NCBI RefSeq assembly: GCF_040403615.1 | Contig: NZ_JBBAKG010000001.1 | Location: 119,399 to 183,398 of the forward strand | From: Haliscomenobacter sp040403615 | GTDB taxonomy: Bacteria; Bacteroidota; Bacteroidia; Chitinophagales; Saprospiraceae | Length of the DNA stretch: 64,000 nt | Direction: 5' to 3' | Shown: positions 29,229-36,552 of the stretch, piece after piece | How the letters are laid out: each line of letters starts with the position of its first letter | Numbering within the stretch: the stretch's first letter is position 1 | The notes under the pieces: model-generated | Database searches by the model: none | Seen by the model: the letters and a program-made list of their open reading frames with translations, nothing else | Told to the model about the DNA's origin: nothing | Made by a program: the position numbers and the translations under genes

Positions 29229-30449
29229 TCAATGACTAGCCCACTTGATAGTGTCTAGATCAATGCCTTCTTTGTACATATCCCAAAGTGGACTAAGTTC
29301 TCTCAATCTAGCAATCTTGCGTTGAATCAGTTCAATAGCAAAGTCAATTTCCTGTTCTGTGGTGTATCTGCCTAGACTAAACCTTATGCTACTGTGTGCC
29401 AGTTCATCATTGCGACCTAACGCCCGCAACACATAACTGGGTTCAAGGCTGGCACTTGTGCAGGCCGACCCCGAACTTACGGCCAATTGCTTCAGGGCCA
29501 TGATCATGCTTTCACCTTCCACATAGTTGAAACTGATGTTGAGATTGTGTGGCACACGCTGAGTCATGTCACCGTTGATAAATACCTGCTCAATGGTTTC
29601 TAGGCCAGCTAACAGTCGGTCACGTAATAGTCTGATGCGGGCAGTTTCTTCTGCCATATGCAGTTTAGCCAGTCTAAATGCCTCGCCCATGCCCACAATT
29701 TGGTGTGTGGCCAGAGTGCCTGATCGCATGCCGCGTTCATGCCCACCACCGTGTATTTGTGCTTCAATTCTCATTCTGGGCTTGCGGCGCACAAACAATG
29801 CGCCAATGCCTTTGGGTCCGTAGGTTTTATGGGCACTGAAACTCATTAGGTCAACTTTTAACAGTTGTAGGTCGATCTCCACCTTGCCTGTGGCCTGTGC
29901 TGCATCCACGTGAAATGCAATGTTCCGCTCACGGCACAGTTCTCCAATTGTGGCAATATCCTGTATCACACCAATTTCGTTGTTGACATAGATCACACTG
30001 ATCAGGGTGGTGTCGGGCTGTATGGCTGCGGTCAACTGGGCTATATCAATCAGGCCCGTGGGCTGCACATCAAGATAGGTCACACGCCATCCATCACGCT
30101 CCAGTTCACGGCAAGCATCTAGTGTGGCCTTGTGTTCAGTTCGCACAGTAATGATGTGCTGGCCCTGTGCCTTACGAAACTTAGCAGCACCTTTGATGGC
30201 AAGATTTATGCTTTCGGTAGCGCCTGATGTCCACACAATTTCTCTAGGATCAGCTGATACTAGGTCAGCCACATGCTGTCGGGCCTGCTCTACCGCGGCT
30301 TCTGCTGACCAACCATAGGCATGACTGCGTGATGCAGGATTGCCAAACTGCTCACGCATGTAAGGAATCATGGCATCTACCACTAGTGGATCCATGGGTG
30401 TGGTTGAACTGTAGTCCAAGTAGACTGGAAATTCTGTGTAATCTATCAT
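29229..30449 (-). CDS. iscS: Cysteine desulfurase IscS, full length
   Basis: 406 residues, close to the 404 of E. coli IscS. YLDYSSTTP at the N-terminus, His106, PLP Lys208 in SFSAHKTYGP, and the active-site loop SSGSACTSASLEPS with Cys330 are all intact. The C-terminal tail SPLWDMYKEGIDLDTIKW, which in bacteria docks IscU, is also kept. It takes sulfur from cysteine for iron-sulfur clusters and tRNA thiolation. No IscU or IscA is in view, so it likely feeds host scaffolds. The four radical SAM enzymes in this window give it an obvious use, which is inference. Confidence 0.96.
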   Translation of the reverse strand: MIDYTEFPVYLDYSSTTPMDPLVVDAMIPYMREQFGNPASRSHAYGWSAEAAVEQARQHVADLVSADPREIVWTSGATESINLAIKGAAKFRKAQGQHIITVRTEHKATLDACRELERDGWRVTYLDVQPTGLIDIAQLTAAIQPDTTLISVIYVNNEIGVIQDIATIGELCRERNIAFHVDAAQATGKVEIDLQLLKVDLMSFSAHKTYGPKGIGALFVRRKPRMRIEAQIHGGGHERGMRSGTLATHQIVGMGEAFRLAKLHMAEETARIRLLRDRLLAGLETIEQVFINGDMTQRVPHNLNISFNYVEGESMIMALKQLAVSSGSACTSASLEPSYVLRALGRNDELAHSSIRFSLGRYTTEQEIDFAIELIQRKIARLRELSPLWDMYKEGIDLDTIKWASH

Positions 30450-30451
30450 TT

Positions 30452-30670
30452 TTATCCTGAGTAATATTTAACGCAACCCATCAACCACACTGTGGACAAC
30501 ATGGCAAAGTTGGCAGCACTGGGCCAGTCTCTGTGATACAAGGCAGTACCCAGCCATGATGCATTGCCCACAAACAACAATATAATGCCCAAGATAGGAT
30601 CCAGTCGTAGGCTTGTTATCATGGCACCTGCCAACATGATACTAAAACACAACCACTTAACTATGTTCAT
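30452..30670 (-). CDS. Multi-span small membrane protein
   Basis: 72 residues from ATG 30670 with three hydrophobic stretches; contains LGTALYHRDWPSAANFAMLS and ends GCVKYYSG. Similar small membrane proteins occur in T4-like phages. It ends two bases before iscS and overlaps the upstream gene by 14 bases. Confidence 0.7.
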   Translation of the reverse strand: MNIVKWLCFSIMLAGAMITSLRLDPILGIILLFVGNASWLGTALYHRDWPSAANFAMLSTVWLMGCVKYYSG

Positions 30671-30809
30671 TTTTTCTTGCCTGCTGTAGTGCTCGGTCAC
30701 GGGCGCATCGCTGTTCAAAGTCTATCATGTCATGATAGCCCATGCGATAACAGGCACAATGTTCGCCCAGTATCCATCGGGCTAGACGAATTCTCAAGTG
30801 TTGAATCAT
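30657..30809 (-). CDS. 50-residue Cys/His/Arg-rich protein
   Basis: Begins MIQHLRIRLARWILGEHCAC, basic and helical. It starts three bases after the upstream stop and overlaps the next gene. No family recognised. Tight packing supports translation. Confidence 0.6.
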   Translation of the reverse strand: MIQHLRIRLARWILGEHCACYRMGYHDMIDFEQRCARDRALQQARKNEHS

Positions 30810-30812
30810 GAG

Positions 30813-31253
30813 TTATGCTTTCCAGTTCATGTGACCTTTGGCACGATCTTGTTCGGCCAGGGCCGGATCATTCCACACATTACGGTGATACCATTCTTTA
30901 ATTTTGGCCACTCTTTGTTCTTCGGTGAGTTCGTCACATCGGCTTGAACGATCCGGCATGCGTAGCCAGTCTTGTGTGCCCTGTCGCTGACTGTATGTCG
31001 TTTCCACTGTACGGAACACCTTCCAAGTCACAAACACCATGCTGATGATGGCAATATGACCCAGCATGTTGTAGCCAATGGTCATGAGTTCACCAACGTA
31101 CAGGCCAAATGCCAGACTCCAGAAACAGCCCAGCAAGATACTGGCAAAGTATTTGATATGCGCGGGTGCATGCCGTAAGGGATTGATATTGGGATTCAGT
31201 AGGTCTCGGCCAGACCGGAACAAGATATAGATAAATTTCAGCAATGCAAACAT
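30813..31253 (-). CDS. Membrane protein with cytoplasmic tail
   Basis: 146 residues with two or three membrane helices (about 38-95) and a charged tail (TEEQRVAKIKEWYHRNVWND). AAGGAG precedes the ATG. Found in phages of this kind, role unknown. Confidence 0.7.
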   Translation of the reverse strand: MFALLKFIYILFRSGRDLLNPNINPLRHAPAHIKYFASILLGCFWSLAFGLYVGELMTIGYNMLGHIAIISMVFVTWKVFRTVETTYSQRQGTQDWLRMPDRSSRCDELTEEQRVAKIKEWYHRNVWNDPALAEQDRAKGHMNWKA

Positions 31254-31262
31254 GGTTACTCC

Positions 31263-31391
31263 TTAAAAAATTTCGTGATAGGTGTTGTTGAAAAAAATAG
31301 TCCAGTGATTTTTATACAAGATAGGTGTGAATGCAATAGTCATGCACACCACAAAAAAAACAATTGCTCGAATCAATTCACGCTGCATCAT
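31263..31391 (-). CDS. 42-residue membrane peptide
   Basis: MMQRELIRAIVFFVVCMTIA opens a single membrane helix; the tail is aromatic. It overlaps the upstream gene by 14 bases and ends 9 bases before the next start. A second ATG directly follows the first. Confidence 0.55.
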   Translation of the reverse strand: MMQRELIRAIVFFVVCMTIAFTPILYKNHWTIFFNNTYHEIF

Positions 31392-31578
31392 TTGCTCCAA
31401 AATATTTTTCAATAATTACAGCACTTCTGGACTCCATGGATTCCGTCAGTACCCCGCACACATCTGCCACAATCAGTCGGGCAAATTTTTCCTCATCAAA
31501 ATCTTGATAGGCAGTATGATTGCTGCCCCGATCAACATATCCACATGCTAGGAAAATTTCTCTAATTCGTTCGTTCAT
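31378..31578 (-). CDS. MN-x2-I family small protein
   Basis: 66 residues: MNERIREIF start, EEKFARLIVADV middle and EKYFGAND end. A member of the same family as 28178. The C-terminus lacks the usual GVEE. Confidence 0.7.
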   Translation of the reverse strand: MNERIREIFLACGYVDRGSNHTAYQDFDEEKFARLIVADVCGVLTESMESRSAVIIEKYFGANDAA

Positions 31579-31787
31579 CGTTTCTCCTGAAATGTGGCCA
31601 GCCGCTGTTTGAGTTCAAGTTCCACATCATAGTGTTGTTTGCTCAGTCTCACAATCCAGGCACTCAACAGGCCCAGTTGATATGCAATCTCATCTGCGTT
31701 TTTGTACTGTCCGCATGAACTGACGGCATTTAGCACATCAATTATTTCTTTGTGATTTTTTACGTGAACCGTTAGGTTGTTATACAT
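31575..31787 (-). CDS. Small helical phage protein
   Basis: 70 residues ending in LLSAWIVRLSKQHYDVELEL-type helices. Coupled to the next gene by ATGA and overlapping the kinase-like gene by 8 bases. Unknown function. Confidence 0.65.
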   Translation of the reverse strand: MYNNLTVHVKNHKEIIDVLNAVSSCGQYKNADEIAYQLGLLSAWIVRLSKQHYDVELELKQRLATFQEKR

Positions 31788-32241
31788 GCCATATCTCCTG
31801 GAACCCCTCTTCCAGTGTGGGTTCTTTTAAATTTTGTAGCATACTTAGCATCACATGATCCGGAATGCTTTTTCCTGGGCGGCCAGCCAGTCTACGAGCA
31901 AGTTCTGCAGGCTCGGGTGTGCCAAACACCACAGCAACATGCTCATAGTCCGGCAGCATGTGAAACTTTTTTCTACGGCTGGCCACAGTGGTTGAGGTTT
32001 GATCCCAGATCACTGAGTGGCCATGTTCTCGTGCAAACACCACCTGTTGAGCCATGAGATCCACAGCCTGAGGCATGTAATCCTCAAACACCTTGTTGTA
32101 GGTTTGGCCTTGTTGCTCAGCATAGGCTTCCACAAACGCATCTGTACTAACAATGGTCAAGCCCAGGGCCCATATTTGGTTCCGGATCCAGGTACTTTTA
32201 CCCGAACCTGGCACTCCAATCAACTGATAACACTTAGACAT
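31780..32241 (-). CDS. P-loop kinase (polynucleotide kinase-like)
   Basis: 153 residues. The Walker A GVPGSGKSTW matches T4 polynucleotide kinase's kinase domain closely, STDAFVEAYAEQQG follows where T4 Pnk has its substrate loop, and VIWDQTSTTVASRRKK and ARRLAGRPGKSIP are typical of this AAA-33/zeta-like group. The 3' phosphatase domain of T4 Pnk is absent. It may repair RNA or DNA 5' ends or phosphorylate another substrate. Confidence 0.82.
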   Translation of the reverse strand: MSKCYQLIGVPGSGKSTWIRNQIWALGLTIVSTDAFVEAYAEQQGQTYNKVFEDYMPQAVDLMAQQVVFAREHGHSVIWDQTSTTVASRRKKFHMLPDYEHVAVVFGTPEPAELARRLAGRPGKSIPDHVMLSMLQNLKEPTLEEGFQEIWHV

Positions 32242-32782
32242 GATGTCCTTTGATCTTGCCTTTTAAGGCTTGAGCGATAGCACGTTCCATGGTGATGGCA
32301 ATTGCGCCAGTAGCATCCATGCCCACGTCCAGAGCACGATAATTTTCCAGGCTGCTGGTGTCACCGTGCAAGTGTCCGTGAAAGTGAACCGCACCGCGAT
32401 GCATCTGGTCCCATTCTGCTATGGGATAATGAAACATCACCACTTTGGTTTCGTTGAACTGTGCATCCAGATACTTGTGTACTTGTTCAAAGCAGTCACG
32501 GAAATCTGGATCTTGCAACAGCTTACGGTCGTGGTTGCCTTCCACCAAGATCTTAACTCCATTCAGTCTACGCACAGTTGCCACGGCTTTTTCCGCAGGC
32601 AAGAATGCCACGTCACCCAGAATGTACACAGTGTCATCCACTCCAATCAGGTCGTTCCATTCTCGAATCATGGCCTCGTTCATGTAGGCCACATCGTCAC
32701 GAAACCGTGCCCGTGACTCAGGGCAAAATTTCATGATGTTTTTGTGTCCCCAGTGGAGATCACTTGTGATCCAGGTTGTCAT
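32234..32782 (-). CDS. Calcineurin-type metallophosphoesterase
   Basis: 182 residues. All metal-binding blocks are present in order: SDLHWGH, YILGDVAF, GNHD, FHYPIAEW and HFHGHLHG. Phage enzymes of this type hydrolyse phosphoesters, sometimes cyclic nucleotides or 2',3' ends. It overlaps the kinase gene by 8 bases, so the pair may process nucleic acid ends together; this is inference. Confidence 0.9.
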   Translation of the reverse strand: MTTWITSDLHWGHKNIMKFCPESRARFRDDVAYMNEAMIREWNDLIGVDDTVYILGDVAFLPAEKAVATVRRLNGVKILVEGNHDRKLLQDPDFRDCFEQVHKYLDAQFNETKVVMFHYPIAEWDQMHRGAVHFHGHLHGDTSSLENYRALDVGMDATGAIAITMERAIAQALKGKIKGHHV

Positions 32783-32794
32783 TATTGTAGTCTC

Positions 32795-33019
32795 TCAATG
32801 TTTAGGTTGTTCTTTTTTTGCAGGTTTCTTTTCTCGTCGGGCTTTTTCTTGTTCAACTGCTTTTTTCTGTGCCTCTGTCATGACCAATACTGTTTTGCAT
32901 GTTTTTTTGGCAGGCGCTTTGGAAGACGCCTCGCTGGTTTCGCACACCCGTTGAGTTTTGTAAGCCGGGACAGGAGAAACCGCAATCAGTATCAGTACAC
33001 AACAGATGTATTTCTTCAC
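32795..33019 (-). CDS. Small exported basic protein
   Basis: 74 residues with a signal peptide (MKKYICCVLILIAVSPVPAY) and a Lys/Ala/Glu-rich mature part with two cysteines that could form one disulfide. Periplasmic, role unknown. Confidence 0.65.
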   Translation of the reverse strand: MKKYICCVLILIAVSPVPAYKTQRVCETSEASSKAPAKKTCKTVLVMTEAQKKAVEQEKARREKKPAKKEQPKH

Positions 33020-33044
33020 TGGTCAACGTCTCGACTTCGTTGGT

Positions 33045-33263
33045 TCATTCTTCAACTCCAAAATGTTCCTTGATAATCTCAGCAATATCCCAATTCATAT
33101 TTTCTGCTTGATTCTTTGCGGCGATATCAGCACATTCCTGAACAATCAATTCGGCAAACACCTGTTTGATTTTGAGCACTTGGCTGTGACTCAGCCGGGT
33201 GTATGTTTCAGGCACTGCTGCATCCAGGGCCTGTGCCCACAGTTGATCAATTCGTTGGTTCAT
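33045..33263 (-). CDS. MN-x2-I...FGVEE family small protein
   Basis: 72 residues: MNQRIDQLW start, FAELIVQECADIA middle, IKEHFGVEE end. Same family as 28178, next to another member; overlaps it by 4 bases. Confidence 0.75.
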   Translation of the reverse strand: MNQRIDQLWAQALDAAVPETYTRLSHSQVLKIKQVFAELIVQECADIAAKNQAENMNWDIAEIIKEHFGVEE

Positions 33264-33472
33264 TTTGTTTCTCCTCTTGCTCGAAAATCTTTGGCAAATG
33301 CCGAGTTAACCAAGTCATATTCCTTTAGCAAATCCTCTACCTTCTCTCGCTCGGCTGCTGCTACCAGGGCGGCAAACTTTTCTTCATCAAAACCTTGGCC
33401 CAACACTTCACAGTTGATGCCTTGTATTTCAAATCTACACTGTTCGGCAAGTTGTTGAATTCGTTGGTTCAT
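33260..33472 (-). CDS. MN-x2-I family small protein, divergent C-terminus
   Basis: 70 residues: MNQRIQQLAEQCRFEIQG start and FDEEKFAALVAAAE middle fit the family; the end is different. Its start overlaps the frameshifted gene's stop as ATGA. Confidence 0.7.
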   Translation of the reverse strand: MNQRIQQLAEQCRFEIQGINCEVLGQGFDEEKFAALVAAAEREKVEDLLKEYDLVNSAFAKDFRARGETK

Positions 33473-33602
33473 TCTATACCTCTATTCTTTGTGTCACGCT
33501 TTTGTGCCTGACGTTCTGTTTTCCAAAATACCCGTTTCCAATCTTTCAAGTGTTTCCACCATTGGGGAGGGCTGTCAAATTCCCTTGCTTTTTATTAGCC
33601 AT
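33469..33602 (-). CDS. 44-residue protein requiring a -1 frameshift
   Basis: A perfect AGGAGG precedes ATG 33602. After MANKK the original frame stops at codon 19, but the -1 frame continues as AREFDSPPQWWKHLKDWKRV and more, stopping at 33469 in an ATGA overlap with the next gene. The junction is AAT-AAA-AAG-C, a run of A that allows slipping. Either a programmed -1 frameshift or one missing A in the assembly. Confidence 0.65.
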
Positions 33603-33603
33603 G

Positions 33604-33804
33604 TTATCCTCCTACAAATTCCCGTACCCATTCAAATCTTGTGCTGGCAGGTACCCACTGGAACTGGCTCTTTCTGCGTTCAGATTGTTGCCAGTCCATG
33701 CATATCATCACCCAGCCAGGCTCAGAACTGAAGGCCACAGTTTCAGCAACCCGCACGACTTCTACAAATCGTCCGTCTGTTGTTTTTGCTACCATAACCA
33801 TCAT
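33604..33804 (-). CDS. Small Trp-rich phage protein
   Basis: 66 residues with AAGGAG upstream of ATG 33804. Contains GWVMICMDWQQSERRKSQFQ and ends WVREFVGG. A promoter lies directly upstream. No known family. Confidence 0.7.
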   Translation of the reverse strand: MMVMVAKTTDGRFVEVVRVAETVAFSSEPGWVMICMDWQQSERRKSQFQWVPASTRFEWVREFVGG

Positions 33805-33830
33805 GTGTTGCTCCTTGCTGCTATGTATGT

Positions 33831-33859
33831 ATTATAGCATTTTGAGCAATAAAGGTCAA
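33831..33859 (-). promoter_or_regulatory. Sigma70-like early promoter
   Basis: TTGACC (33859-33854), 17-base spacer, TGCTATAAT -10 (33836-33831). Confidence 0.8.
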
Positions 33860-33860
33860 C

Positions 33861-34058
33861 CTAGGATTTTCTGTTTGCTTCGAATGAACAATAGCCCACA
33901 GTAGCGGGTCTACGCTCGGCTTGGATTTTGGCCCGTTCACAAGTGGCCTGACCAGCGTAGATGGCACTGCTAAATTGGGCAGGCTGTTCCCCTTGTGCCA
34001 TGATGGTTATGACCAACAGCACCCACATGATTATCAATGCCACTGGCCTTGCAAACAA
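33861..34058 (-). CDS. Exported or membrane-anchored small protein
   Basis: 65 residues: an N-terminal hydrophobic helix (about 5-21) then a mature part with two cysteines (ATCERAKIQ, GYCSFE). It overlaps the metalloprotease-like gene by 25 bases, so both may act in the periplasm. Confidence 0.65.
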   Translation of the reverse strand: MFARPVALIIMWVLLVITIMAQGEQPAQFSSAIYAGQATCERAKIQAERRPATVGYCSFEANRKS

Positions 34059-34369
34059 TGCAAGAACTCATGACCCACTGTTCGCATGTCTACCTTTTCC
34101 GGCAGGATTATGTAGCAGCGATCAGGCCAATTCCAGGAGCAGGCTAGGGCACCACCCGGAAAACCGTTGAATCCAAACTCACGACTTTGTGCATTGCATG
34201 CCTCCAGCAATTTGGCTGCAGGAACGTATCGCACAGTCACAACGGTCTTTTCTGTTTGGTTCTTGCTCATGTCAAATATTCTACTGCCGGAATTGTTAAA
34301 ATCCCAGGTCTGGGCCGGTGCGCCCACACACAGTAAACCACACATCAATAACGCAAGGGCTTTTTTCAT
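34034..34369 (-). CDS. Exported HExxH metalloprotease-like protein
   Basis: 111 residues with a signal peptide (MKKALALLMCGLLCVGAPAQ) and a C-terminal VGHEFLHCLQG, a zinc HExxH motif. It is very short for a protease and has no visible third ligand beyond the motif, so activity is uncertain. Periplasmic or released role is likely. Confidence 0.7.
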   Translation of the reverse strand: MKKALALLMCGLLCVGAPAQTWDFNNSGSRIFDMSKNQTEKTVVTVRYVPAAKLLEACNAQSREFGFNGFPGGALACSWNWPDRCYIILPEKVDMRTVGHEFLHCLQGQWH

Positions 34370-34629
34370 TGTTCAACTCCAAAATGTTTTCTAATCTGTT
34401 TTGCCGCCCAACGAACACCTTTGTCCCATTCGTCATTGCTATCATTGGCAGTACATTGTTCGATACATTCTTTAACAATCAACTCGGCGAACTTTTCGTA
34501 AGTTGCGCCTGTTACAGACCAGACGGTGCGCTCTGGATCAAGACCCTCTTCGAGACATTTTGCCTTATGTTCCTCATAAGCCAGTTCCCCAGCCTGTTTC
34601 ATAAGTTCCCAGATAAGTTCTTGTTTCAT
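34366..34629 (-). CDS. MN-x2-I...FGVEE family member, long form
   Basis: 87 residues. YEKFAELIVKECIEQC in the middle and KQIRKHFGVEQ at the end match the family; the N-terminal half is extended. Coupled to both neighbours by ATGA. Confidence 0.75.
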   Translation of the reverse strand: MKQELIWELMKQAGELAYEEHKAKCLEEGLDPERTVWSVTGATYEKFAELIVKECIEQCTANDSNDEWDKGVRWAAKQIRKHFGVEQ

Positions 34630-34880
34630 TCTTCAACTCCAAAATGTTTCGTAAATCTTTCTTGCCACTCAGCTAACCATGCAATATATTCAGTGGGTCT
34701 GTCAGCAGGTTCGAAACAATGATACGCATCGTCTTCAGCTTGTTCCATTAATCCGCACATTTCTTTAACAATCAACTGGGCGAACTTTTTTGCGTCAAAC
34801 CCAATCTCTAACAACTCACCATTTACACCGTAAGTTTCAATTTGGCACTGTTCTAAAAGTTGTTGAATTTGTTGGCTCAT
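34626..34880 (-). CDS. MN-x2-I...FGVEE family member
   Basis: 84 residues: MSQQIQQLLEQC start, AKKFAQLIVKEM middle, TKHFGVEE end. Its N-terminal half resembles the member at 33260 (QC-x-E-x-x-G). Coupled by ATGA. Confidence 0.75.
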   Translation of the reverse strand: MSQQIQQLLEQCQIETYGVNGELLEIGFDAKKFAQLIVKEMCGLMEQAEDDAYHCFEPADRPTEYIAWLAEWQERFTKHFGVEE

Positions 34881-35095
34881 ACATATACTCCGGATTCATA
34901 TCCATTTACACCTTTCACAACATCTTCCAGAGTGTAGGTATTGTCAAACAATCTTACTTCCTGGGGCCAGTCATCGATCACAGAATCACGGTTGCCATAG
35001 CATTGTAGTTTACCGTTGGGTAGACGCTGACCAGCAAGATCAAATCCTGCCACAAAAGGTTTGAATTTTTCATCCATATTGAATTTTTCTTTCAT
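34877..35095 (-). CDS. Small phage protein, unknown
   Basis: 72 residues from ATG 35095 with GGAG upstream. No recognised family; begins MKEKFNMDEKFKPFVAGFDL. Confidence 0.65.
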   Translation of the reverse strand: MKEKFNMDEKFKPFVAGFDLAGQRLPNGKLQCYGNRDSVIDDWPQEVRLFDNTYTLEDVVKGVNGYESGVYV

Positions 35096-35136
35096 TCTTC
35101 AACTCCAGTTACTTCACAATAGTTACGTTCATTCAT
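35092..35136 (-). CDS. 14-residue peptide, relic of the FGVEE family
   Basis: MNERNYCEVTGVEE has only the first and last residues of the MN...GVEE family. It has an AAGGAG site, a promoter upstream and an ATGA overlap with the next gene, so it may be translated as a leader peptide. It looks like an internal deletion of a paralogue. Confidence 0.5.
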   Translation of the reverse strand: MNERNYCEVTGVEE

Positions 35137-35165
35137 TTCTGGCTCCTTGTTGCTGCTATGTGTGT

Positions 35166-35194
35166 ATTATAGCATTAGGGTGAATAAGGGTCAA
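35166..35194 (-). promoter_or_regulatory. Sigma70-like early promoter
   Basis: TTGACC (35194-35189), 17-base spacer, TGCTATAAT -10 (35171-35166). Confidence 0.8.
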
Positions 35195-35199
35195 CCGAT

Positions 35200-35535
35200 T
35201 TAGCACCCACGAACATCGCTGTTCAAGTTGGGTCTATGTTCACGTATGAGTTCACGCTCTAGTGTATGCGCAGCACTTTTGCCACGCACCACGTCCACGA
35301 TCACCACTGTGAAACTGTCTGCACCGCGTTCACGCATGCACTCATACAGTGCCCAGCTCTTGTCTTCAGTTCTGCTGCGATAAACGTGCTTGTTGAAGCG
35401 AGTCTGCACACTTCGATTCACTGTGCTGGCAGTCTTGGCAGTGACGCCAATGTAGAAATCAGCACCAGATTGCAGCATGTAGATCACATGTGTACGATCT
35501 GTTCGCTTTTTACGGGGTGTGTTTTTTGCTTCCAT
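35200..35535 (-). CDS. GIY-YIG nuclease-like protein
   Basis: 111 residues from ATG 35535. HVIYMLQSGADFYIGVTAKT gives the GIY-YIG pattern, with Arg and His positions after it and a C-terminal REHRPNLNS like the Glu/Asn end of such domains. No extra DNA-binding domain. The promoter -10 ends six bases before the ATG, so the mRNA is probably leaderless. Confidence 0.75.
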   Translation of the reverse strand: MEAKNTPRKKRTDRTHVIYMLQSGADFYIGVTAKTASTVNRSVQTRFNKHVYRSRTEDKSWALYECMRERGADSFTVVIVDVVRGKSAAHTLERELIREHRPNLNSDVRGC

Positions 35536-35541
35536 GCGTGT

Positions 35542-35570
35542 ATTATAGCATTTCGGCAAATATTGGTCAA
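35542..35570 (-). promoter_or_regulatory. Sigma70-like promoter, leaderless
   Basis: TTGACC (35570-35565), 17-base spacer, TGCTATAAT -10 (35547-35542). Start expected at the GIY-YIG start codon. Confidence 0.8.
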
Positions 35571-35616
35571 CCGGGCAAATTGTGGCAGTTTAGCAACAAT
35601 TTCTGCTGCAACTCAT

Positions 35617-35645
35617 AGTGTACAGCATCTGCGAATAATGGTCAA
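35617..35645 (-). promoter_or_regulatory. Sigma70-like promoter
   Basis: TTGACC (35645-35640), 17-base spacer, TACACT (35622-35617). Only an eight-codon frame (MSCSRNCC) follows before the next promoter. Confidence 0.55.
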
Positions 35646-35648
35646 CCG

Positions 35649-36014
35649 CTAGGTGCGTTCCAGATACCGCATGAACCGGTCAAAATCTCCGTACATGGTC
35701 AGCATCAAGGCCTGCTCACTGCCAAACAAGGTGATCTGCGGTTTCTTTCCTGTCTTGAGATAATAAGGGCAATCTAGCTTTCGATCCATCAGCAGCAGAT
35801 GTCGCGGCAGCACTACCATGTTCACTGGAATATCAAACACATACGCCGCAATATCAATTGTGGCAATGGCCTGATAACCTGCTGTGGTCAGGCGCATGCC
35901 GCCCCTGTCGCGAGAATCCATCCACCAAGCGGCAAATGCTTCGCCAAACACAGGACAATCGTCTACCGGCAAGCCCTGTAAGATTTGTTGGGTGAGTTGG
36001 GCTTTATCGAGCAT
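35649..36014 (-). CDS. Conserved phage protein
   Basis: 121 residues: LTTAGYQAIATIDIAAYVFD, then PRHLLLMDRKLDCPYYLKTG and ALMLTMYGDFDRFMRYL. This block order is familiar from uncharacterised phage proteins, often next to the MSRPKP gene as here. Overlaps it by 11 bases. Confidence 0.75.
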   Translation of the reverse strand: MLDKAQLTQQILQGLPVDDCPVFGEAFAAWWMDSRDRGGMRLTTAGYQAIATIDIAAYVFDIPVNMVVLPRHLLLMDRKLDCPYYLKTGKKPQITLFGSEQALMLTMYGDFDRFMRYLERT

Positions 36015-36300
36015 CGGGGTATATCTTTTCCCCTTGCTTTAGTAGCACTACTGAAAACTTGTCAGTGCGAAATTGCACATTCAATTTTCGTGCAAGATTG
36101 ATTGCGTGTCCCGGGTTCGAAAACGAAACTTTTTTGTACTTGGGTCCAGGATACTGAGTCAGCAGATTAGAAGTCTTTAGGTTGATGGGTAGATTGTCAA
36201 AAAACACCGCCCATATCCCTTCGCTGGCCAACACTTGCTCAGATTTGTAAGTTTGTTTGTTGGTGTTTTCTATCAACACCTTTGGCTTTGGGCGACTCAT
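36004..36300 (-). CDS. Conserved phage protein (MSRPKP family)
   Basis: 98 residues with YKSEQVLASEGIWAVFFDN and YPGPKYKKVSFSNPGHAINL, a strongly patterned family of T4-like phages with no known role. A GATAAATA motif lies upstream at 36319-36326. Confidence 0.75.
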   Translation of the reverse strand: MSRPKPKVLIENTNKQTYKSEQVLASEGIWAVFFDNLPINLKTSNLLTQYPGPKYKKVSFSNPGHAINLARKLNVQFRTDKFSVVLLKQGEKIYPDAR

Positions 36301-36318
36301 GCAGTAATACTCCTACAT

Positions 36319-36326
36319 TTATTTAT
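36319..36326 (-). promoter_or_regulatory. T4-like late promoter motif GATAAATA
   Basis: GATAAATA about 18 bases upstream of ATG 36300, with GGAG between them. Confidence 0.4.
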
Positions 36327-36342
36327 CAGAAATGTATGTAGT

Positions 36343-36552
36343 TTAAAAGTCTTTGCCCGAGAGTTCCACGTTGACGATCTGTGAATTGTTTGTGTCCAGC
36401 AGTCGGCGTTGCAGTTCAGTGACTGCCAGTAGCATTTTGGTTATGTCACTGTGCAGGTCTTTGGCATCTCGCAGGCTCATGACAAAGTCCTTTTGCCCGC
36501 GAGATTCGTGTGCCTTTACTGAATCAACAAATCGATTTATGTGTATGCTCAT
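36343..36552 (-). CDS. Small conserved phage protein
   Basis: 69 residues with VMSLRDAKDLHSDITKMLLA, a repeated pattern in small phage proteins. The start overlaps the MazG-like stop. Confidence 0.7.
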   Translation of the reverse strand: MSIHINRFVDSVKAHESRGQKDFVMSLRDAKDLHSDITKMLLAVTELQRRLLDTNNSQIVNVELSGKDF

